From contig OZ014411.1 in the NCBI GenBank assembly GCA_963965975.1, positions 13,656,501 to 13,720,500 on the forward strand: a DNA stretch of 64,000 bases, given 5' to 3'. Shown here piece by piece: positions 54,601-58,329 of the stretch. Each line of letters opens with the position of its first letter. Position 1 is the first letter of the stretch. Under the pieces are notes generated by a model. That model was given only the letters and a program-made list of their open reading frames with translations. It did not search any database and was not told the origin of the DNA. Both the position numbers and the translations under genes were made by a program. The DNA comes from Xestospongia bergquistia. Taxonomy: Eukaryota > Porifera > Demospongiae > Haplosclerida > Petrosiidae.

Positions 54601-54756
54601 TTGTTAAATTATATTTAGGGTGTTTTGAGTGTTCTCTGGATGAATTTTGTTTTCTTTTTTTTTTCTCACTAGGAAAGGATTAGCTGGTCTATGGTGCTGT
54701 TGGGAACCACTTTTGTTGCTGTTATAGCCTATATTATATACATAGTAATAAACTAG
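210..54756 (+). CDS. Large multi-exon gene: ankyrin array, Roc-COR GTPase, Death, ZU5-UPA, Death (5' partial)
   Basis: Spliced gene read from its exons; about 1,975 codons are visible and the 5' end is upstream. All ankyrin exons are phase 0. From 50317 the exons switch to phase 1 and back consistently, which strongly supports one transcript. Domain order: about 21 ankyrin repeats, Roc (P-loop GNIGAGKS, switch DLAGHKEYY), COR, Death, ZU5, UPA-like, Death, possible tail anchor. In known families ankyrin repeats bind partners, Roc-COR is a GTP-dependent switch, ZU5-UPA modules regulate Death domains (UNC5, PIDD1, ankyrins) and Death domains recruit other Death-domain proteins. The inferred role is an intracellular innate-immune or cell-death type receptor or adaptor. 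No signal peptide is visible. Uncertain points are use of the 46020-46154 exon, the donor in modules 1 and 2, and the C-terminal reading frame. Confidence 0.8.
587..3553 (+). repeat. Intronic minisatellite array 1, about 20 units of about 143 bp
   Basis: Each unit runs roughly: GTCATCTGAATTATG, TTTAAAATATAATAG, three variable bases, GTAAGTGTTATATAATG, a TTGATTGTGACATTGACATT stretch, then a pyrimidine-rich TTGTTTTCTTCTTCCAC block. Triplets seen between AG and GTAAGT: GCA 3, TTG 7, TTT 1, GAG 3, GAT 4, AAG 2. The last unit instead reads AGGTTAACTGTG. Confidence 0.9.
3554..4515 (+). other. Intron flank with G/C hairpin, before ankyrin exon A1
   Basis: Non-coding flank repeated in most modules. 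It holds a short G-run/C-run hairpin (about 4026-4051) and AT-rich sequence leading to the A exon acceptor. No gene seen. Confidence 0.7.
4516..4614 (+). CDS. Ankyrin exon A1
   Basis: Acceptor tatatttag, 33 codons beginning DGSTPVMLAAMNGHKDVV and ending LDIFNK, donor gtaagtg. Phase 0 at both ends. TPVMLAAMNGH is the ankyrin TPLHLAAxxGH signature with Met in place of His. Confidence 0.93.
5440..5538 (+). CDS. Ankyrin exon B2
   Basis: Identical to exon B1, including loss of the normal donor. The fallback donor is at 5551, giving a possible exon 5440-5550 with four extra codons. Encodes RGWSALHYASDKGYADIV. Confidence 0.85.
5817..8201 (+). repeat. Intronic minisatellite array 2, about 16 units
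   Basis: The first ten units are shared exactly with array 1, then the order diverges after 7314. Triplets between AG and GTAAGT-like donors: GCA 3, TTG 3, TTT 2, GAG 3, GAT 5. Ends in the same AGGTTAACTGTG terminal unit. Confidence 0.9.
9186..9284 (+). CDS. Ankyrin exon A2
   Basis: 33 codons, phase 0, starting DGSTPVMLAAMNGHKDVVM and ending LDIVNK; acceptor atatttag, donor gtaagtg. Confidence 0.93.
10273..10371 (+). CDS. Ankyrin exon B3
   Basis: 33 codons, phase 0, RGWSALHYASHKGYTDIV to INIVTK. It keeps the ancestral donor gtaatttgg, so it serves as the reference for the deletion in B1 and B2. Confidence 0.93.
10851..13077 (+). repeat. Intronic minisatellite array 3, about 15 units
   Basis: About 143-bp units with some shortened ones. 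Triplets between AG and the donor-like motif: GCA, GAT 2, AGA, CTG 4, AAA, TTG, CTA, GAG 2, TCT, CCG. The TCT unit has lost its AG. Ends with AGGTTAACTGTG. Confidence 0.9.
14051..14149 (+). CDS. Ankyrin exon A3
   Basis: 33 codons, phase 0, DGSTPVILAAMNGHKDVVL to LDIVNK; acceptor atatttag, donor gtaagtg. Met to Ile change relative to the other A exons. Confidence 0.93.
15143..15241 (+). CDS. Ankyrin exon B4
   Basis: 33 codons, phase 0, RGWSALHYASDKGYTDIV to INIVTK; acceptor cttcaatag, donor gtaatttgg. Confidence 0.93.
15690..16093 (+). repeat. Intronic minisatellite array 4, contracted to about 2 units
   Basis: Two recognisable units with triplets GCG and GCA. Both have lost one of the two splice-like dinucleotides (donor GT in the first, acceptor AG in the second). 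Ends in the usual terminal unit. Confidence 0.8.
16553..16579. repeat. Perfect G11/C11 hairpin in module 4
   Basis: Eleven G, five-base spacer aaatt, eleven C, followed by another C run. Shorter versions of the same hairpin lie at the equivalent place in other modules (about 4026, 8681, 13546, 27058). Confidence 0.85.
17058..17156 (+). CDS. Ankyrin exon A4
   Basis: 33 codons, phase 0, DGSTPVMLAAMNGHKDVVL to LDIVNE; donor gtaagtg. The last residue is Glu, as in A5-A7, against Lys in A1-A3. Confidence 0.93.
18120..18218 (+). CDS. Ankyrin exon B5
   Basis: 33 codons, phase 0, RGWSALHYASDKGYTDIV to INIVTK; acceptor ctttaatag, donor gtaatttgg. Confidence 0.93.
18700..19247 (+). repeat. Intronic minisatellite array 5, about 4 units
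   Basis: Units with triplets GCG, TTG, AAT, TTA between AG and the donor-like motif. The array is cut at its right edge and fused to the A-exon upstream intron. Confidence 0.85.
19485..19583 (+). CDS. Ankyrin exon A5
   Basis: 33 codons, phase 0, DGSTPVMLAAMNGHKDVVM to LNIVNE; acceptor atatttag, donor gtaagtg. Confidence 0.93.
20576..20674 (+). CDS. Ankyrin exon B6
   Basis: 33 codons, phase 0, RGWSALHYASHKGYADIV to INTVTK; acceptor ctttaatag, donor gtaatttgg. Confidence 0.93.
21150..21862 (+). repeat. Intronic minisatellite array 6, about 5 units
   Basis: Triplets AAT, CTT, GAT, CTT, GAT. The second CTT unit has AT in place of the acceptor-like AG. The terminal AGGTTAAC unit is missing. Confidence 0.85.
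22729..22827 (+). CDS. Ankyrin exon A6
   Basis: 33 codons, phase 0, DGSTPVTLAAMNGHKDVVM to LNIVNE; acceptor atatttag, donor gtaagtg. Confidence 0.93.
23781..23879 (+). CDS. Ankyrin exon B7
   Basis: 33 codons, phase 0, RGWSALHYASDKGYADIV to INIVTK; acceptor ctttaatag, donor gtaatttgg. Last B-type exon of the array. Confidence 0.93.
24350..26590 (+). repeat. Intronic minisatellite array 7, about 15 units
   Basis: Triplets: GCG 2, GCA 2, ATA, GTG, TTG 2, AGC, AGA, GAT 4, ATG. Two units have ATAAGT in place of GTAAGT. This array has the most diverse triplets together with array 3. Confidence 0.9.
27684..27782 (+). CDS. Ankyrin exon A7
   Basis: 33 codons, phase 0, YGSTPIMLAAMNGHKDVVM to LNIVNE. 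The first codon is TAT instead of GAT. Last A-type exon of the array. Confidence 0.92.
28576..28806 (+). repeat. Truncated eighth module lacking its B exon
   Basis: Starts like every module but diverges at about 28800, just before the place where the B exon should begin. A short internal duplication (AACGTGACTT...GAATGAAAT) is present. No ankyrin exon follows until 31196, so the array ends here. Confidence 0.75.
28807..31195 (+). other. Intron without recognised genes
   Basis: AT-rich single-copy-looking sequence between the truncated module and the next ankyrin exon. Short open frames have no recognisable domain. Nothing else seen. Confidence 0.7.
31196..31294 (+). CDS. Ankyrin exon C
   Basis: Acceptor gttatgtag, 33 codons VGKTVLYISCHNGHDKVV to VNVQDK, donor gtcagt. 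A separate ankyrin type not belonging to the A/B array; phase 0. Confidence 0.92.
32905..33115. repeat. Direct duplication, copy 1 (copy 2 near 33545-33750)
   Basis: About 200 bp beginning CTATAAAGATACTTCAAGC recurs about 645 bp downstream with scattered differences. Dinucleotide-rich sequence (33120-33230) lies between the copies. Confidence 0.75.
33545..33750. repeat. Direct duplication, copy 2
   Basis: Diverged copy of 32905-33115, sharing blocks such as GGTTAATGAAATTCATTGCT and TGAAAGTCCCATA. Non-coding. Confidence 0.75.
33751..34640. other. Intronic sequence without recognised features
   Basis: AT-rich stretch between the local duplication and the hAT relic. A G-rich run (about 34553-34567) is the only notable composition. 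Confidence 0.6.
34649..36782 (-). pseudogene. Decayed hAT-family transposase
   Basis: Read on the minus strand. N-terminal zinc-finger-like region (YDPSWKKKHPW, then CTVCKAF) near 36782-36534, interrupted by TGA where GAWVTRP continues. Middle DUF4371-like region with CHQLQLAA and SDTHWLSRERAV near 35850-35640, continuing in another frame (LYVPALVTTLEEIY). C-terminal dimerisation domain at 34873-34649 with ATVERSFSSMKLIKTRLRS. Several stops and frameshifts mean it is dead. hAT transposases cut and paste DNA through this RNase H-like core. It lies antisense inside the ankyrin gene's intron. Terminal repeats were not located. Confidence 0.8.
37180..38991 (-). pseudogene. Decayed pogo/Tigger-like DDE transposase with C-terminal PHD finger
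   Basis: Minus strand. A short first exon (38991-38959, MSSKVSKKRKK) and a 55-nt intron lead to exon 2 from 38903. In order: pipsqueak-type HTH (KLWDEEVMASAVSLCSRGG), CENP-B-type HTH (MEQRLVEYVIEMSDMGFGL), then the DDE_1 core with acidic residues in YNVDESGI, LIQDGHSSH and LLQPLDVGVF, then a basic tail and a PHD finger. Breaks: TGA at 38808-38810 (a CGA to TGA change fits), a deletion/frameshift near 38552, a frameshift in a T run near 38143, a frameshift near 37780, and TAA at 37537-37539. The PHD zinc-ligand histidine is Asp (WYDTDC). Such proteins excise and insert DNA at TA sites; this copy is inactive. Confidence 0.85.
39240..39780 (-). pseudogene. Internally deleted hAT (ZMYM1-like) transposase relic
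   Basis: Minus strand. N-terminal TTF-type zinc-finger piece (FCYACYLFSLSGSSK, then FLKTEYSDWKHAKGKHG), a stop, then SDFIKKRLDNLHATQIEAN. The sequence then jumps straight to the C-terminal dimerisation motif STAQCERSFLALKRIKSYL. The catalytic middle is absent, so this is a non-autonomous deletion derivative. It belongs to a different hAT lineage from the relic at 34649-36782. Confidence 0.75.
40005..40057. repeat. Short near-perfect palindrome
   Basis: Core 40015-40047 is two perfect 16-bp arms (GTACAGTAGTATACTA and its complement) around one base. The arms extend outward to 40005 and 40057 with few mismatches. Confidence 0.85.
40058..41054. other. Intronic stretch without recognised genes
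   Basis: Contains a G10/C6 tract near 40392-40425 typical of decayed GC-rich MITEs. A short open stretch at 40176-40233 followed by GTAAGT looks like an isolated exon but has no recognisable domain or partner. Confidence 0.5.
41055..41188. repeat. 134-bp direct repeat, copy 1
   Basis: Nearly identical to 43334-43467 (offset 2,279). Contains AGTGTACATCTTAAAAGTGT and ends TTTTATAAC. The intervening DNA holds GC-rich MITEs. Confidence 0.85.
41246..41788. mobile_element. GC-tract MITE with hAT-like ends
   Basis: 543 bp. The left end CACTGGCTTAGACAAAGG and inverted right end CAGGGGCTTAGACACC match, and CTAGA flanks both sides (41241-41245, 41789-41793) as a possible 5-bp target duplication. Inside are G-run/C-run hairpins and no coding potential. 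Confidence 0.6.
41860..41995. mobile_element. CpG-rich MITE fragment
   Basis: Strikingly CpG-rich patch in an AT-rich intron, with imperfect inverted GCGCTA-type motifs, ending in GCACACCCCTG (reverse complement begins CAGGGGTGTGC, a hAT-like terminus). The left end was not found. Confidence 0.45.
41996..43653 (-). pseudogene. Possible minus-strand gene remnant (unidentified)
   Basis: Minus-strand pieces with coding character: 43641-43456, bounded by an acceptor (TTTTAATTCTAG) and a donor (GTAAGT), encoding GLSPSTKSLINLVSQSR and a basic end; about 42330-42230 (VMKNEDILSTDHKQVW); and 42190-42000 (EEIRELEARERAQEITKNW, then FEAIEQLLLDVNTAHVDD) with a stop and a frameshift. I do not recognise the family. 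It could be a decayed host gene copy or coincidental open frames. Confidence 0.3.
43334..43467. repeat. 134-bp direct repeat, copy 2
   Basis: Second copy of 41055-41188 with a few substitutions. It overlaps the splice-donor end of the unidentified minus-strand exon-like piece. Confidence 0.85.
44420..44521 (+). CDS. Ankyrin exon D (34 codons)
   Basis: Acceptor tatcatgtag, 102 nt YGRTALHAAYWTKNDVII to LEAVKT, donor gtaagtc. One codon longer than the other ankyrin exons; phase 0. Confidence 0.9.
44657..44689. repeat. (TA)n microsatellite
   Basis: About 16 TA dinucleotides in the intron after exon D. Confidence 0.95.
44917..45009 (+). CDS. Ankyrin-like exon E (31 codons)
   Basis: Acceptor tatatttag, 93 nt beginning DTLLLKSPRKGQLEGIKDAL and ending VNIGNS, donor gtatgc. 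A variant repeat lacking TPLH but keeping the G-x-L helix pattern; phase 0. Confidence 0.8.
45429..45527 (+). CDS. Ankyrin exon F1
   Basis: Acceptor atacacag, 33 codons YGQTALYIASQKGNNKYL to PDIADC, donor gtaagt; phase 0. First of three closely similar exons produced by tandem duplication. Confidence 0.92.
46020..46154 (+). pseudogene. Decayed second copy of exon E
   Basis: 46080-46154 matches exon E (REGQLEGIKDAL, VNIGNS, donor gtatgc), but the acceptor AG of exon E is lost (tttaac in place of tttag). The frame stays open upstream to 46020, where a weak acceptor (acaataag) would give 45 in-frame codons. Either skipped or spliced from that poor site. Confidence 0.6.
46582..46680 (+). CDS. 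Ankyrin exon F2
   Basis: Acceptor atacatag, 33 codons NGQTALYIASQKGNNECI to PDIADC, donor gtaagt; phase 0. Duplicate of F1. Confidence 0.92.
46878..46976 (+). CDS. Ankyrin exon F3
   Basis: Acceptor atacatag, 33 codons NGRTALYVASQKGNNKCV to PDIADC, donor gtaagt; phase 0. The intron before it is only 197 bp. Its 3' flank duplicates the flank of F1. Confidence 0.92.
46977..47520. repeat. Duplicated intron block (copy of 45528-46070)
   Basis: Nearly identical over more than 500 bp to the intron following F1, offset about 1,449 bp. Together with the 1.15-kb repeat of 45010-45527 at 46155-46680 it shows nested tandem duplication. Confidence 0.85.
47521..48128 (+). other. Intron without recognised features
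   Basis: AT-rich intron between F3 and the Roc-COR exon. Nothing coding or repetitive recognised. Confidence 0.7.
48129..50204 (+). CDS. Roc-COR exon with terminal ankyrin repeat (692 codons)
   Basis: Acceptor tacaatttag, donor gtaagtat, phase 0 at both ends; any start inside this exon is unnecessary because the frame is open from the acceptor. Residues 1-45: last ankyrin repeat (DGNTPLHAACRGCYGDVV). From about 75: Roc GTPase with P-loop GNIGAGKS (genomic 48363), G3-like DLAGHKEYY, and GSRLDE where the G4 motif (usually NKxD or THxD) is expected. About 275-420: COR-type region (FLTTLSDKGLILFL, WVVIDRAALLTEV, GIVPKSILERLF). The remainder resembles the COR C-terminal half (LFFPSLIKAEPP). GTP-dependent dimerisation is known for this family; the partner is unknown. 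The single long exon contrasts with the 99-nt exons before it. Confidence 0.9.
50317..50383 (+). CDS. Linker exon
   Basis: Acceptor gtcatag, DLAYPPLKEENIETISEQLL, donor gttagt; starts phase 0 and ends phase 1, matching the following Death exon. Confidence 0.8.
51613..51672. repeat. (ATAC)n(AT)n microsatellite
   Basis: Compound microsatellite about 30 bp upstream of the Death exon acceptor. Confidence 0.95.
51702..52031 (+). CDS. Death domain 1 exon
   Basis: Acceptor ttctactacag, donor gtaggatt, phase 1 in and out. Death-fold pattern: KWYMIGVALEVSSADLDSL, then MIGKWLDTRAKEATWDVLL and HRIREFL. The two conserved Trp positions of Death domains are present (KW.LD and TW). Death domains bind other Death domains to build signalling complexes. 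A decayed duplicate lies at 55764-57210. Confidence 0.9.
52180..52290 (+). CDS. Low-complexity linker exon
   Basis: Acceptor tcactgtag, donor gtaagt, phase 1 to phase 1. Polar and disordered-looking (Ser, Gln, Asn, Asp rich), joining Death 1 to ZU5. Confidence 0.75.
52750..53294 (+). CDS. ZU5 domain exon
   Basis: Acceptor ttttgaaag, donor gtatgc; starts phase 1 and ends phase 0. ZU5 signature: YGVKFIIPPSSVQEGQEV, PPDVELISCFYNI, FSKPIKLHLQHNV. The second half (LVFIIANGPPPYKFELL, IEIPHFCLIAIVI) begins the UPA-like region. In UNC5 and PIDD-type proteins ZU5-UPA packs against the Death domain to hold it inactive; here it sits between two Death domains. Confidence 0.9.
53363..53494 (+). CDS. UPA-like exon 1
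   Basis: Acceptor tatattag, RVKTEKCFVNWKRRDLVPFF to ITAPFQ, donor gtaaag; 44 codons, phase 0. Confidence 0.85.
53544..53724 (+). CDS. UPA-like exon 2
   Basis: Acceptor tattgtttaag, ISRRVIDQCQPDTALPCLNF to ELEQQLEMT, donor gtgagt; phase 0 in, phase 1 out. Confidence 0.82.
53839..53964 (+). CDS. Ser/Thr-rich linker exon
   Basis: Acceptor taatatag, donor gtgagt, phase 1 to 1. Mostly Ser, Thr, Pro and Met (SASMSMSTTSSPF). The pieces CTGCCAGCA and TCTTCC recur, suggesting internal repetition. Confidence 0.75.
54045..54362 (+). CDS. Death domain 2 exon
   Basis: Acceptor taattactag, donor gtaaag, phase 1 to 1. Death-fold pattern: YMWNTIGEQLEVRYGDIKS, LSEVLQAWIDKGTCEVSWR, VAEEIYKFLARP. More divergent than Death 1 but with the same spacing of the W...W pair. 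Confidence 0.85.
54412..54474 (+). CDS. Short C-terminal exon
   Basis: Acceptor ctctatag, GQATTTFNPPSLVQQKPIEM, donor gtataa; symmetric phase 1, so it can be skipped without a frame change. A weak alternative donor (CTG|gttcaa) would end it in phase 0. Confidence 0.6.
54673..54756 (+). CDS. Last exon with possible tail-anchor membrane segment
   Basis: Acceptor ttctcactag. Read in phase 0 it encodes a short basic/polar start then a hydrophobic stretch (MVLLGTTFVAVIAYIIYIVI) and stops at 54754, a typical C-terminal anchor. Joined to the upstream exon in phase 1 it instead reads GKD and stops. The membrane frame needs a different upstream donor. Confidence 0.5.
   Translation, partial: ERISWSMVLLGTTFVAVIAYIIYIVIN
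54747..54752 (+). other. Candidate polyadenylation signal AATAAA
   Basis: Hexamer overlapping the last codons; a second AATAAA lies at 54985-54990, about 230 bp past the stop, and is the better placed of the two. Confidence 0.35.
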
Positions 54757-55235
54757 AATGTTGACTTAGTTTTGCACATTGATTTTGTTTACTTTTTGAT
54801 TTGTTCTGAGTCAAAAACTATTCTTTGAAATTACATGTATCAAAACAATGAGAGTGTATCCTATTCTATGTAATGATATAGGAAATATATTACAGACATA
54901 TAACCTATAATAATGATGTGCATGACAGACTTGATAGATTTGTCAAAGACATAAATTTAAAATTAGAAGTGTGTGAGATGGTAGAATAAACAAATCTATG
55001 CAAGAGAAACAAGGGCATGCATGCACTGAGTTCTGGAGATAATGTTCAACTCTGTGGCTGCTCATGACCATTTATACTGAGGAGATAACTAACACCTATT
55101 ATAATTAATGTGGTTAATAGATGGACAGATGTATTTGTGATTATAGTCTTCTTTAGATCTAAAACCACTCCCATGTATCCATTGTTTAATGAATAAGTTA
55201 GAAGCTTGTATATATACAATACCAACTCTAAAGTT

Positions 55236-55470
55236 TACTGTAAATGTCAAAATTTTCGCCGCTCAAACTTTCGCGCGTAAATTTTTCCCGAACTCATAAT
55301 TTCGCGTTTTGTGTCAACCGCGAAAATTTGACTTCGCGAATATTTAGATATTCGGTATCCTCGTGCAGTAACGCGATGGATAAATTTTTAGTTTGTTCGC
55401 GAGTCTAATTTTCGCAATGTCACTCAACCGCGAAAATATAACTACCTCGAAATTTTTGACGTTTACGGTA
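55236..55470. mobile_element. MITE with internal CGCGAAAATTT motifs
   Basis: Terminal inverted repeats TACTGTAAATGTCAAAATTT and TACCGTAAACGTCAAAAATT match at most positions over about 23 bp. CpG-rich interior with repeated CCGCGAAAATTT-like motifs, unlike the AT-rich surroundings. It interrupts sequence duplicated from about 51380-51420. Confidence 0.8.
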
Positions 55471-56051
55471 TTTTCTTTTGGACTATTTGACAATTAGAAA
55501 CTAAGTGATATCAAAGCTGCACTCATCAATATTATAATCTAGTATTTTATGTATCCATGTATTGCTAGTTACGTATATTATTATCATTACTACTTTGTTT
55601 GTGTTTGGATTATTAGTTTCCTACATTATATCATTTTAAAAGAAAATGTTAATATATTTTCAGATGTATTTCTGATATTTAAAGCTATGCAAGATTATTG
55701 AAGATTATAGCAAATTACAGCTTATATGTTCACTATTATAATTTTTTTCGGCAACAAACATCAGCCAGATTATTTCCAAAGTTTCTGCAGTGAAAGAGAT
55801 TGTAGAAGTATTGATGCCTATTAAAACTAATGGTACATGATTGGTACTACTCTTGCAGTCAGATCAGCTCATCTAGATGGCTTAAATTATAGCAACAATC
55901 TAGCTAATATGATCAGCTTTTGGTTGAATAAATGTTCTAAAGAATCTACCAGGGAGGTACTATTAAAGGCAGCAGAGGGTTAGATTGTTGGTAGCCATAA
56001 ACAGGGCAAAAAATTCGTGGATTTTTAATGATACCTGACATGTTTGATAGA

Positions 56052-57087
56052 TATGCGTAATAGTCTCGCGTAGCCAGCCCCTCCCTCTATCGGGAAGGGC
56101 TCGTCAACTGTGCAGAAAACTACCAGAAATCGGGTAGTCGATAAGTGGTGTTAACAGGTAGGAGGGCAAACACCCACTTTAAAATTGCTGACTCAACAGA
56201 ACAGAAGCCGAGCAATGTCTTTCAGTGTAAATGAGGCTCCTTTATTCTGCCCTATGCAAAGCGCCATGAAGTTTATCGGTATAAAGCAGTATGTCTGGCA
56301 GGCTTCTTTGTAGTCTCATTTCTGTCCTTATCATTCCCTTTCAATAGCAGTTGATTAGATTTGTGCTCTATTCCAATTATGACTAGTACAGTGTTTGAAC
56401 AGTGTCTCTTGTGTAAAAGTGATGTCAGTCAAGGAACAAGTAAAGTGAAAAGAAAGAATTTATGGTTCAAAAGCAGGCAAAGTTAACAGAAATAATAGGA
56501 TTGTTTATTTACTGCTCTTAATGTTATTACTTTTGTTTAATTGTTTGAGTTTCATTTAATTGGATAGTACAAAAACTTGTGTCTTACACATACACATGAT
56601 ACAATTACATGACCGTTCACAAACATCACAGCAATGACAACCAGTTATATTATTAGAGGAATTAATGGAAGCAAATAATAAGTCCTCATACAGTAATGTG
56701 TGCCTACATATATTTCCATTTAAACAATAAGCTTTTACATCTTCATCCACAAATCTATTCTAGCCCCCATACAAAATAATTAGAGCTTTGGCTTCATTTC
56801 TATTTCTGCCACCTCTTCCAGATTCTTGAACATATTGTTCCAAAGTGGAGGGCAGTCACCAATGAATTACTCTCTCAATGTCTGGGCAGTCAATACCAAT
56901 ACCAAAAGCCATTGTGGCAAGAACTGCTTGACGTATCTGGCACTGTGCTTCAGTTGAGTCAGCAATTTAAAGTGGGTGTTTGCACTCCTACCTATTAACA
57001 CCATTTATCGACTACCGGATTTCTTGCAGTTGACCAGACCCCTTCCCGATAGAGGGAGGGGCTGGTTACGCGAGACTATATGCGTAA
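56052..57087. mobile_element. MULE-like element with long inverted repeats and 9-bp target duplication
   Basis: TATGCGTAA occurs at 56052-56060 and 57079-57087, flanking a 1018-bp element (56061-57078). It begins TAGTCTCGCGTAGCCAGCCC and ends with its near-complement. The inverted repeats are about 130-140 bp (56061-56200 and about 56949-57078). Nine-base duplications plus long inverted repeats are typical of Mutator-like elements. The interior carries a helicase fragment and no transposase, so it is non-autonomous. Confidence 0.85.
56556..56960 (-). pseudogene. RecQ-like helicase fragment captured in the MULE-like element
   Basis: Minus strand. Reads through helicase motif V (TMAFGIGIDCPDIERVIHW), a TGA, motif VI (LEQYVQESGRGGRN), a TAG, then the RecQ zinc-binding region (YCLNGNICRH, then CHCCDVCERSCNC). 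The upstream ATPase motifs are missing. Truncated at the N-terminus, with two stops. Confidence 0.85.
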
Positions 57088-57249
57088 GTCTTTAAAGTTA
57101 TCTAGTGAATCATTTTAATCTGTTTCATTAGTAAGGTGTTGAAAGATGCATGTAAGCGATGTCCTGAAGGAAGTAGTCCTTACACAAATAGTGAAAAATG
57201 TAGTATTCTATATAAAACATGATAAAAATTAATCAAATAATTATAGATT

Positions 57250-58160
57250 CACTTAAAAGCTGATGACATAAAATTATGATGTTTTATTTTATTTTATTTG
57301 TAATTTATAATTTGCTAATGAACATGAATGTTAGTAGTTGCTATGCATTTCAGTTATAGTGTCAATTCTTGCTTAAATATTGTGAGTAATAATTAATTAT
57401 AGATAGTTGACTGTTTCAGTCAATTTTAAAAAATATTGCTGATTGACTATATCTATGAACTCTTGTAAATGCATGTTCTTGATATATAAAATTATTATGT
57501 ATGTAAATTGTAGTCATCAAATAAATGACTTAATTAATTTCTTTTCATTTTCTATAGATTTTTTTTTTTGCTTGATATACATGATGTCCATCTTGTAATC
57601 AATCTTTGAAAGACTGAACTAACTACTTTTATTTTTGTTAAAACTTAGTATAAGTAAAGTATTATGTTAAGGACAATGTCAAGGAGCAATATGTATAATA
57701 TTGTTAATAAATTGCACACATAGTAGTCTATTGAGTGAGGTAACAGGAAGTCAACAATTAGACTACATCATTTAAAGAAAAAAAATTAAGTGGAGGACCC
57801 TTGCCCCAGTAGGAGCCAAGTTACAGTATTTTCTATTTACTGTGCTGCTACTGAGAACTTCTTAAGTGCTTAGAATAAGATGACCAAACAGTTACACTTA
57901 ACCATAGATTTGCAAAGTTAACTACAAATCTCTTATGTGTATAGCATCAACTAACACTGACAAGTCAAACTTTTTAAAGCATGGATTATGTAGACTTAGA
58001 GATTGTAACAACTATATATCAGTAGTAGTTGTCATATGATAGCAAAACTATTTTTCATAACTTTGGATTCAAAACAAAAAGATGCTTTTATATTATATTG
58101 GCAAAGGATCATATCAGTTTTGTACATATATTTTGTAGTGGTAAAATATTGTTTTGACTT
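57250..58160. other. Intergenic AT-rich sequence
   Basis: Its start still resembles the intron after Death exon 1; further right nothing is recognised. Confidence 0.6.
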
Positions 58161-58169
58161 GTCTGTGGA

Positions 58170-58320
58170 TAAAGCTTTCTGTTCAACTTATTCCATCAAC
58201 ACATTTGCTACAGTATCAGAAACAGGAGAGCCCATTGTTGTTCCAAAAACTTGCCTCTAAATGAGAAGAAGGTGACTACTAGGTAGAACTCTAGATATTC
58301 AAGATTATTTGTCTAAAAGA
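58170..58320 (-). pseudogene. Reverse-transcriptase scrap (Penelope-like)
   Basis: Minus strand: FFSFRGKFLEQ, a frameshift, then TMGSPVSDTVANVLME, a stop, then VEQKAL. The MGSP-x-ANxxM pattern is typical of Penelope-like and related reverse transcriptases. The YVDD motif is not found nearby. Confidence 0.55.
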
Positions 58321-58329
58321 GTGTCTGTG

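Larger units (their letters stand above)
55764..57210 (+). pseudogene. Decayed copy of Death domain 1 exon, split by a transposon
   Basis: 55764-56060 and 57088-57210 together follow the first Death exon (51702-52031) closely, for example GTAGAAGTATTGATGCCTAT. The acceptor is altered, a one-base loss near 55830 breaks the frame, TAG stops follow, and a MULE-like element sits between the halves. The upstream and downstream introns are duplicated too, so a segment of about 1 kb was copied beyond the gene's 3' end. Confidence 0.85.
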
